Source: Pseudogemmobacter hezensis (GTDB lineage: Bacteria > Pseudomonadota > Alphaproteobacteria > Rhodobacterales > Rhodobacteraceae). Taken from it: a stretch of 64,000 bases of DNA. The DNA lies in NCBI RefSeq assembly GCF_013155295.1, contig NZ_JABJXT010000002.1, forward strand, positions 62,001 through 126,000, in the 5' to 3' direction. A program made the translations under genes and the position numbers. Under the pieces are notes generated by a model that did no database searches, had not been told where the DNA came from, and saw only the letters and a program-made list of their open reading frames with translations. Positions 56,816 through 64,000 of this stretch are shown piece by piece (the stretch's first letter is position 1; each line of letters begins with the position of its first letter).

Positions 56816-57346
56816 ATGGCTCTGCGCTCTCTCTCTGCCGTTCTGGCGCTGGTGCTGCTTGCAGCGCCCGTCAGTGCTGACGAGGCTGCGGGCGCAGAGC
56901 AGGCCTCTGCACGTCTGGCCACCGCCAGCGGCGAGGGTCTGCTGCAAGCGGCCTATGCGACCTGTCTTGAGCTGGGCAATAAGGCTGATGCCGCGACCGA
57001 GGCTTTCCGCAAGGCAGGCTGGTCGGTCGAGGGGGATGCCGAAACGGGCTTTTACGAAAGCGCGGGGCCGGAAGATCTTTTCGCGCTGACCTGGGCGGAT
57101 GGCGGTTTTTGCCTGATCCAGTCTGAAACCATCGGTTCTGCCCGTGCGGCAGAGCTGCTGGCCGGGGTGCTGGCAGAGGCAGGGCTAACGGCGGCACCAT
57201 CGGCCGCTGAGGCAGGGGGCGAATGCCCGACGCTTGCCCTGGCGCAGATCGGCGCGATGGTCGAAGTCACCTCTTCGGGCAATGATCCGGTCTGTGTCTC
57301 TTCCGACAATAGTGGCGTAAGTTTCACCTGGGCAACGGAAGAATGA
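56816..57346 (+). CDS. Small exported protein within the suc operon
   Basis: A 176-residue protein with a signal peptide ([19 protein letters not shown]). The mature part, ~155 residues, has four Cys ([27 protein letters not shown]), plausibly two disulfides. It begins 5 bp after sucC on the same strand, so it is cotranscribed. Periplasmic location inferred; family unknown. Confidence 0.78.
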   Translation: MALRSLSAVLALVLLAAPVSADEAAGAEQASARLATASGEGLLQAAYATCLELGNKADAATEAFRKAGWSVEGDAETGFYESAGPEDLFALTWADGGFCLIQSETIGSARAAELLAGVLAEAGLTAAPSAAEAGGECPTLALAQIGAMVEVTSSGNDPVCVSSDNSGVSFTWATEE

Positions 57347-57384
57347 CCGCGACCCGCACCCTGTTTCAAGTAAGGAAGCTATTC

Positions 57385-57651
57385 ATGCGCATTAAAGTGA
57401 CCCTGCCAGCCATTATGCTGCTTTCCGTTCTCGCTGCCTGCGGCGGTGGCTATGGTCCTGAGAATGACCCGGTCCGCGTCTGCCAGGAGCAGGCAGAAAT
57501 GGCCAAAGCGGGGCGTACCGATGGCCGCCCGATCACCATCACCTGCCCGACCGGCGCAGGACGTGCAGAGGTTCGCAACAGCTATAACGCGAATGCCGAC
57601 ATGTACCGCGCGGGCAATGCCGCGATGATCGCTGTCGGCACCGCGAAGTAA
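57385..57651 (+). CDS. Small lipoprotein within the suc operon
   Basis: An 88-residue predicted lipoprotein: signal [19 protein letters not shown] (lipobox LAAC) followed by GGGYG. The mature part has two Cys (RVCQEQ, ITCPTG) and an [14 protein letters not shown] segment. ATG 57385 has AAGGAAG upstream. It lies between sucC and sucD. Function unknown. Confidence 0.78.
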   Translation: MRIKVTLPAIMLLSVLAACGGGYGPENDPVRVCQEQAEMAKAGRTDGRPITITCPTGAGRAEVRNSYNANADMYRAGNAAMIAVGTAK

Positions 57652-57749
57652 TCCCCGCCTCCTGCAGGCTGGGCGAGACAAAGAACATGCGGTGGCCCGG
57701 CCTGGCCCGGGTCTCCGTGAGGATAGATCTATTCTGCAAGGAGGCCCGG

Positions 57750-58634
57750 ATGGCCGTTCTGATCAATAAGCATACCAAGGTCATCTGTCAGGGCATCACC
57801 GGCTCGCAGGGGACATTCCACACCGAGCAGGCCATTGCCTATGGCACCCAGATGGTCGGCGGCGTGACGCCGGGCAAAGGTGGCAGCAGCCACCTCGGCC
57901 TGCCGGTCTTCGACTCGGTGCATGACGCGGTGGAAAAGACCGGCGCTGATGCGACCGTGATCTATGTGCCGCCGCCCTTCGCAGCCGACTCGATCCTTGA
58001 GGCGATCGACGCCGAGATCCCGCTGATCGTCGCGATCACCGAGGGTATCCCGGTTCTCGACATGATGAAGGTCAAGCGCGCGCTGATCAACTCGAAGTCG
58101 CGCCTGATCGGGCCGAACTGCCCCGGCGTCATGACGCCCTCGCAGTGCAAAATCGGCATCATGCCCGGCAATATCTTCTCGGTCGGCTCGGTGGGCGTTG
58201 TTTCGCGCTCGGGCACGCTTACCTATGAAGCGGTGAAGCAAACCACCGATGTCGGCCTTGGCCAGTCCTCGGCTGTCGGGATCGGTGGCGACCCGATCAA
58301 AGGGACCGAGCATCTTGACGTTTTGGAAATGTTCCTGGCAGACCCTGAGACGCATTCGATCATCATGATCGGCGAAATCGGCGGCTCTGCCGAAGAGGAG
58401 GCTGCGCAATTCCTGGCCGACGAGAAGAAGAAAGGCCGCTGGAAGCCGACCGCTGGCTTCATCGCGGGCCGCACTGCTCCTCCGGGCCGTCGTATGGGCC
58501 ATGCCGGTGCGATCGTCGCAGGCGGCAAGGGCGATGCGGAATCGAAGATCGAAGCCATGCTGAGCGCAGGCATCGTGGTGGCAGACAGCCCCGCGACCCT
58601 GGGCGAGGCTGTGCTGAAAGCAATCAAGGGCTGA
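57750..58634 (+). CDS. sucD: Succinyl-CoA synthetase alpha subunit
   Basis: The 294-residue subunit binds CoA and carries the phosphorylated His. Motifs: [18 protein letters not shown] (CoA/nucleotide fold), [19 protein letters not shown], and [10 protein letters not shown] with the active His. A strong AAGGAGG precedes ATG 57750. The 98-bp gap after the lipoprotein gene holds no terminator. Confidence 0.98.
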   Translation: MAVLINKHTKVICQGITGSQGTFHTEQAIAYGTQMVGGVTPGKGGSSHLGLPVFDSVHDAVEKTGADATVIYVPPPFAADSILEAIDAEIPLIVAITEGIPVLDMMKVKRALINSKSRLIGPNCPGVMTPSQCKIGIMPGNIFSVGSVGVVSRSGTLTYEAVKQTTDVGLGQSSAVGIGGDPIKGTEHLDVLEMFLADPETHSIIMIGEIGGSAEEEAAQFLADEKKKGRWKPTAGFIAGRTAPPGRRMGHAGAIVAGGKGDAESKIEAMLSAGIVVADSPATLGEAVLKAIKG

Positions 58635-58636
58635 TC

Positions 58637-58888
58637 ATGCAACCGGCGCAAGCCATAGGGGCCCTGCGATACAGGTCCTGTCTTTCCCCGGTGCGGGCCC
58701 TCCGCGCCGTGGAAGCCCGGCTTCCGCCCGCTGCAGTCACACGCTCTGTCAGGATGGTCTGCGCCGCAGATCCCTGCCTGCCGCAAAGCCCCGGCTTTGC
58801 GGCGCTTACGCATTTGGCCCTGGCTGCCCCGGCCCGCCAGGCTGCTCCCAACCGTTACGGTCCCAACCCTACCGAGGTCCAGTCATGA
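58637..58888 (+). CDS. Possible 83-residue ORF bridging sucD and sucA
   Basis: An open frame fills the sucD-sucA gap almost exactly: its ATG is 2 bp after the sucD stop and its TGA overlaps the sucA ATG (ATGA). It would encode an Arg/Ala/Pro-rich, Cys-containing protein with no recognised domain or good ribosome site. It may be a coupling leader rather than a functional protein, or chance in GC-rich DNA. Confidence 0.3.
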   Translation: MQPAQAIGALRYRSCLSPVRALRAVEARLPPAAVTRSVRMVCAADPCLPQSPGFAALTHLALAAPARQAAPNRYGPNPTEVQS

Positions 58889-61848
58889 CCGACCAGTCCC
58901 CCACCGCCGCTTTCAATGCCTCGTCCTTTCTTGACGGGGCCAATGCCGATTACGTCGACCAGCTTCAGGCGCGTTATGCGGCCGACCCCAATTCGGTCGA
59001 TGCCGCCTGGGCCGAGTTCTTCCGTGCGCTTGGCGACAGCGAGCAGGACGCGAAAAAGGCGGCCACTGGCCCGTCCTGGGCCCGCGCTGACTGGCCGCCG
59101 CAGCCGGTGGATGATCTGACCGCCGCGCTGACCGGCGAATGGCCGATGCCCCAGGCGAAAGAGGGCAAGGCCGCTGGCGCAAAGATCGCCGCCAAGGCCC
59201 AGGATCAGGGCGTCAACCTGACCGAGGCGCAGCTGCAACGCGCGGTGATCGATTCCATCCGGGCGCTGATGATCATCCGCGCCTATCGGATCCGCGGCCA
59301 CCTGGCGGCAGACCTCGACCCACTGAACATGCGCGATGAGCTGAACCACCCGGAACTGGACCCGGCCTCTTATGGCTTCACCGAGGCCGATCTGGATCGC
59401 CCGATCTTCCTTGATAACGTGCTGGGGCTGTCACATGCCTCGATGCGCCAGATCACCGACATTCTGAAGCGCACCTACTGCGGCACTTTCGCGCTGCAAT
59501 ACATGCATATCTCGAACCCCGAGGAATCCGCCTGGCTGAAAGAGCGGATTGAGGGCTACGGCAAAGAGATCGCCTTCACCCGCGAGGGCCGCCGCGCCAT
59601 CCTGAAAAAGCTGGTCGAGGCAGAGGGTTACGAGAAATTCCTCCATGTGAAATACATGGGCACCAAGCGCTTCGGCCTGGACGGCGGCGAGGCGCTGATC
59701 CCCGCGATGGAGCAGATCATCAAGCGCGGCGGCCAGCTGGGCGTGAAGGATATCGTGGTCGGCATGCCGCACCGTGGCCGCCTGAACATCCTGGCGAACG
59801 TGATGGGCAAGCCCTACCGCGCGATCTTCAACGAGTTCCAGGGCGGCAGCTTCAAGCCCGAGGATGTCGATGGCTCGGGCGATGTGAAATATCACCTCGG
59901 CGCGTCTTCGGATCGCACCTTTGACGGCAATACCGTTCACCTGTCGCTGACCGCGAACCCCTCGCACCTTGAGGCGGTGAACCCGGTCGTGCTGGGCAAG
60001 GTTCGCGCCAAGCAGGACCAGCTGAACGATACCGCAGAGCGGGTGGCCGTGCTGCCGATTCTTCTGCATGGTGACGCGGCTTTCGCGGGCCAGGGCGTTG
60101 TCGCCGAATGTCTGCAGCTTTCGGGCATTCGCGGCCATCGCACCGGCGGCTGTATCCATATCATCGTGAACAACCAGATCGGCTTTACCACCGCGCCGCA
60201 TTTCTCGCGCACCTCGCCCTACCCGACCGATATCGCGCTGATGGTCGAGGCGCCGATCTTCCACGTCAACGGTGACGACCCCGAGGCCGTGGTCCACGCC
60301 GCCCGCATCGCCACCGAATTCCGCCAGAAGTTCCACAAAGACGTGGTTCTGGACATCTTCTGCTATCGCCGCTTTGGTCACAACGAAGGCGACGAGCCGA
60401 TGTTCACCAACCCGGCGATGTATAAAAACATCCGCAAACAAAAGACCACGCTGCAGCTTTATACCGAGCGGCTGGTGAAAGACGGCCTCATCCCCGAGGG
60501 TGAGATCGAGGATATGAAAGCCGCCTTCCAGGCCCATCTGAATGAGGAATTCGAGGCCGGTAAGGAATATAAGCCCAATAAGGCCGACTGGCTGGACGGG
60601 CGCTGGAAATCCATGAGCCGCCCCGGCGCTGACAATTACCAGCGTGGCGAAACCTGGATCAAACCAGAGACCTTCCAGGAAATCGGCACCGCGCTGACCC
60701 GCCTGCCCGAGGGCTTTGACGCGCATAAAACCGTCTCGCGCCTGCTGGAAGCCAAGAAGAAGATGTTTGAGACCGGCGAGGGCTTTGACTGGGCCACCGC
60801 CGAGGCCCTGGCCTTCGGATCGTTGCAGGTCGAAGGCTTCCCGGTTCGCCTTTCGGGCCAGGACTGCACCCGTGGCACCTTCAGCCAGCGTCACTCCGGC
60901 ATCGTCGACCAGACGACCGAGGAACGCTACTATCCGCTGAACCACATCCGCGCCGGTCAGGCCCGCTATGAGGTCATCGACTCGATGCTCTCGGAATATG
61001 CGGTGCTCGGGTTCGAATATGGCTACTCGCTGTCCGAGCCCAATGCCCTGACGCTCTGGGAAGCGCAGTTCGGCGATTTCGCCAATGGTGCGCAGATCAT
61101 GTTCGATCAGTTCATCAACTCGGGCGAAAGCAAATGGCTGCGGATGTCGGGCCTTGTGGTTCTCTTGCCGCATGGCTTTGAGGGTCAGGGCCCCGAGCAC
61201 AGCTCGGCCCGGCTTGAGCGGTTCCTGCAAAACTCGGCTGAAGAAAACTGGATCGTCGCAAACTGCACCACGCCTGCGAACTACTTCCACATCCTGCGTC
61301 GCCAGCTGCATCGTGACTTCCGCAAGCCGCTGATCCTGATGACGCCGAAATCGCTGCTGCGTCACCCCATGGCGATCTCGAAGGCTGAGGATTTTACCGA
61401 CGGTTCCACCTTCCACCGCGTCCTCTGGGATGATGCGCAAAAGGGCAACTCGACGCTGAAGCTGAAATCCGACGACAAGATCCGCCGCGTGGTGATCTCT
61501 TCGGGCAAGGTCTATTATGACCTGCTGGCCGAGCGTGACGCCCGTGGCCAGGACGATGTCTATCTGCTGCGGCTGGAACAGATCTATCCGGTCCCGACCG
61601 TCGCCCTGCAGATCGAGCTGGCCCGTTTCGCCAATGCCGAATTCGTCTGGTGCCAGGAAGAGCCGAAGAACCAGGGCGCCTGGTCCTTCATCGAGCCGGA
61701 ACTCGAGCAGCTTCTGACCCGCGTGCGCGGCACGACCACCCGCCCGGTTTACGCGGGCCGTGTGGCTTCGGCCTCGCCTGCAACGGGCCTGGCCTCGCGC
61801 CACAAGGCCGAGCAGGCCGCGCTGATCGCCGCCGCTCTGGCTGAATGA
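58885..61848 (+). CDS. sucA: 2-oxoglutarate dehydrogenase E1 component
   Basis: Decarboxylates 2-oxoglutarate on thiamine diphosphate and passes the succinyl group to SucB. It is 987 residues, full length. The N-terminus has the FLDGANADYVDQLQ pattern. GMPHRGRLN, the HGDAAFAGQG thiamine-binding Asp, and GCIHIIVNNQIGFTT are present, and the transketolase-like half runs to RHKAEQ near the end. The adjacent sucB and lpdA complete the complex. Confidence 0.98.
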   Translation: MTDQSPTAAFNASSFLDGANADYVDQLQARYAADPNSVDAAWAEFFRALGDSEQDAKKAATGPSWARADWPPQPVDDLTAALTGEWPMPQAKEGKAAGAKIAAKAQDQGVNLTEAQLQRAVIDSIRALMIIRAYRIRGHLAADLDPLNMRDELNHPELDPASYGFTEADLDRPIFLDNVLGLSHASMRQITDILKRTYCGTFALQYMHISNPEESAWLKERIEGYGKEIAFTREGRRAILKKLVEAEGYEKFLHVKYMGTKRFGLDGGEALIPAMEQIIKRGGQLGVKDIVVGMPHRGRLNILANVMGKPYRAIFNEFQGGSFKPEDVDGSGDVKYHLGASSDRTFDGNTVHLSLTANPSHLEAVNPVVLGKVRAKQDQLNDTAERVAVLPILLHGDAAFAGQGVVAECLQLSGIRGHRTGGCIHIIVNNQIGFTTAPHFSRTSPYPTDIALMVEAPIFHVNGDDPEAVVHAARIATEFRQKFHKDVVLDIFCYRRFGHNEGDEPMFTNPAMYKNIRKQKTTLQLYTERLVKDGLIPEGEIEDMKAAFQAHLNEEFEAGKEYKPNKADWLDGRWKSMSRPGADNYQRGETWIKPETFQEIGTALTRLPEGFDAHKTVSRLLEAKKKMFETGEGFDWATAEALAFGSLQVEGFPVRLSGQDCTRGTFSQRHSGIVDQTTEERYYPLNHIRAGQARYEVIDSMLSEYAVLGFEYGYSLSEPNALTLWEAQFGDFANGAQIMFDQFINSGESKWLRMSGLVVLLPHGFEGQGPEHSSARLERFLQNSAEENWIVANCTTPANYFHILRRQLHRDFRKPLILMTPKSLLRHPMAISKAEDFTDGSTFHRVLWDDAQKGNSTLKLKSDDKIRRVVISSGKVYYDLLAERDARGQDDVYLLRLEQIYPVPTVALQIELARFANAEFVWCQEEPKNQGAWSFIEPELEQLLTRVRGTTTRPVYAGRVASASPATGLASRHKAEQAALIAAALAE

Positions 61849-61933
61849 CATTTGCGCCCCGTGCACAGGATCGCACGGGGTCCAACCACAATCTGACTGA
61901 TGCCCGCCAGACAGGGGCTAAGGAGTAGAGAAT

Positions 61934-63157
61934 ATGACTGACGTTATGGTCCCCGCACTCGGCGAATCGGTATCCGAGGCAACCGTTTCCACCTGGTTCA
62001 AAAAGGTGGGCGACACCGTCGCGCAGGACGAAATGCTGTGCGAGCTGGAAACCGACAAGGTTTCGGTTGAGGTCCCCTCGCCTGTCGCAGGCGTGCTGGC
62101 CGAGATCATCGCCCAGGAAGGCGAAACCGTCGCGGCCAACGCCCGCCTCGCCATCGTCTCCGAAGGCGCCACCGGGGCCGCCCCCGCAGCGCCCGCCGCC
62201 AAAGCTGCGGCCCCTGCCGCCCCGGCTGCCGCCGCACCTGCCGGCAAAGATGTCGAGGATGCCCCTTCTGCGAAGAAAGCCATGGCAGAGGCCGGGCTGT
62301 CGCGCGATCAGGTCCAGGCCTCGGGCAAAGACGGCCGCGTGATGAAGGAAGACGTGGCCCGCGCCGTGGCCGGGGCGCCGGGTGCCGCAGCCGCCGCAGT
62401 TGCCCCTGCCCCCGCACCGGCTGCGATCCCGCGCGCACCTGTGCCCGCCGATGACGCCGCCCGCGAAGAGCGCGTCAAGATGACCCGCCTGCGCCAGACC
62501 ATCGCGCGCCGCCTGAAAGACGCCCAGAACACCGCCGCCATGCTGACCACCTATAATGAGGTGGACATGTCGGGGATCATGCAGCTGCGCAACGAATACA
62601 AAGACCAGTTCGAGAAGAAGCACGGCGTCAAACTCGGCTTCATGTCCTTCTTCGTAAAGGCCTGCTGTCACGCGCTGAAAGAAGTGCCCGAGGTGAATGC
62701 CGAGATCGACGGCACCGATGTTGTCTATAAAAACTACGTCCATATGGGTGTGGCGGTTGGCACGCCTTCGGGGCTGGTGGTTCCGGTGGTGCGCGATGCG
62801 GATCAGATGGGCTTTGCCGCGATCGAGAAAAAGATCGCAGAACTGGGCCTGCGCGCTCGCGACGGCAAGCTGACCATGGCAGAGATGGCAGGCGGCTCGT
62901 TCACCATCTCGAACGGCGGCGTCTACGGCTCGCTGATGTCCTCACCGATCCTGAACCCGCCGCAATCGGGGATCCTTGGCATGCATAAGATCCAGGACCG
63001 CCCGGTCGTGGTCGGCGGCCAGATCGTGATCCGCCCGATGATGTATCTGGCGCTCTCCTACGACCACCGCATCGTCGATGGCAAAGGCGCCGTGACCTTC
63101 CTCGTGCGCGTCAAAGAGGCGCTGGAAGACCCCCGCCGCCTGCTGATGGATCTCTGA
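61934..63157 (+). CDS. sucB: 2-oxoglutarate dehydrogenase E2 (dihydrolipoyl succinyltransferase)
   Basis: A 407-residue E2 with one lipoyl domain (residues 1-77; lipoyl-Lys in [10 protein letters not shown]), an Ala/Pro linker, and a peripheral-subunit-binding domain near 110-145 ([16 protein letters not shown]). The linker continues to the catalytic domain from about 175 to the end, with [11 protein letters not shown] holding the active His-Asp. Standard architecture. Confidence 0.98.
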   Translation: MTDVMVPALGESVSEATVSTWFKKVGDTVAQDEMLCELETDKVSVEVPSPVAGVLAEIIAQEGETVAANARLAIVSEGATGAAPAAPAAKAAAPAAPAAAAPAGKDVEDAPSAKKAMAEAGLSRDQVQASGKDGRVMKEDVARAVAGAPGAAAAAVAPAPAPAAIPRAPVPADDAAREERVKMTRLRQTIARRLKDAQNTAAMLTTYNEVDMSGIMQLRNEYKDQFEKKHGVKLGFMSFFVKACCHALKEVPEVNAEIDGTDVVYKNYVHMGVAVGTPSGLVVPVVRDADQMGFAAIEKKIAELGLRARDGKLTMAEMAGGSFTISNGGVYGSLMSSPILNPPQSGILGMHKIQDRPVVVGGQIVIRPMMYLALSYDHRIVDGKGAVTFLVRVKEALEDPRRLLMDL

Positions 63158-63190
63158 TCCATGCCTTTCGGCGCGCTTCAGCTTTCACAG

Positions 63191-63214
63191 ACCGCAGGCA
63201 GCTCTGCCTGCGGT
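63191..63214. terminator. Hairpin 1 after sucB
   Basis: ACCGCAGGCA (63191-63200) and TGCCTGCGGT (63205-63214): perfect 10-bp stem, 4-nt loop, no T-tract. It could attenuate transcription into the MAPEG-lpdA part or protect the sucA-sucB message end. Confidence 0.6.
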
Positions 63215-63222
63215 CGCACCAT

Positions 63223-63244
63223 CCGGGCCCCTATCGGGGCCCGG
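63223..63244. terminator. Hairpin 2 after sucB
   Basis: CCGGGCCCC (63223-63231) and GGGGCCCGG (63236-63244): perfect 9-bp stem, 4-nt loop. It follows hairpin 1 by 8 bp, a tandem arrangement typical of processing or pausing sites. Confidence 0.55.
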
Positions 63245-63294
63245 CTGACAGCGCCCCCCCGACATCTCCATCCGCTACGTGAAGCGTCGCCGAA

Positions 63295-64000
<706 letters not shown>

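Noticed and set aside
59431-61866. 811-codon minus-strand frame
   Set aside because: Shadow of sucA; no motif.

Overview
The window is chromosomal DNA from a high-GC alphaproteobacterium, most likely a Rhodobacteraceae/Paracoccaceae member (Rhodobacter, Gemmobacter or Paracoccus relatives). Evidence: sdh-suc-lpd gene order with small extra ORFs, ethylmalonyl-CoA pathway genes (ecm, mch, mcl2), a DUF2793 protein, long RTX proteins with 97-residue modules, and uniform GC-rich codon use. No rRNA, tRNA, CRISPR array or intact insertion sequence was seen.

Layout. 1-5427: polyphosphate kinase (5' end missing), exopolyphosphatase, a TerB/J-domain protein and an EEP-family phosphoesterase. 5570-15632: accessory surface block. 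Two small exported proteins precede a serralysin-type RTX metalloprotease. It is convergent with a beta-propeller RTX protein built from the same 291-bp modules, and a glycosyltransferase follows. 15629-24861: DUF2793 protein, EamA transporter, divergent argO/argP, acyltransferase, YebC, SLC13 transporter, YmdB-like phosphoesterase and a conserved unknown. 24862-25651: decayed IS remnants. 25652-36622: chemoreceptor, ZapE, a TSUP-GNAT-serB operon, ecm, gdhA and an aldo/keto reductase. 36791-41647 (minus): succinate dehydrogenase operon sdhC-D-A-(four lipoproteins)-B. 42775-45094 (minus): mch, DUF1737 protein, mcl2. 45333-55277: csbD, TSUP, mdh, TRIC-like channel, pepT, methyltransferase, LuxR/MalT-type regulator, TMEM43-like protein and a duplicated cysteine-rich exported protein. 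55617-64000: sucC-(two exported proteins)-sucD-sucA-sucB-MAPEG-lpdA (cut by the window end).

How it works together. Most of the TCA half-cycle from 2-oxoglutarate to oxaloacetate is encoded here, except fumarase. The ethylmalonyl-CoA pathway enzymes feed C2-derived carbon into it, and GdhA links it to nitrogen. The sdh and suc operons carry the same regulatory signature: three perfect GTGATCAC palindromes upstream of each. Both also have small exported or lipoprotein genes inserted between their enzyme genes. The strongest leads for undescribed biology are this shared operator, the embedded lipoprotein cassette, the module-sharing convergent RTX pair, and a dispersed element (TTTCATCTGTCC..AAATATCCC followed by a GC hairpin) placed right after stop codons.
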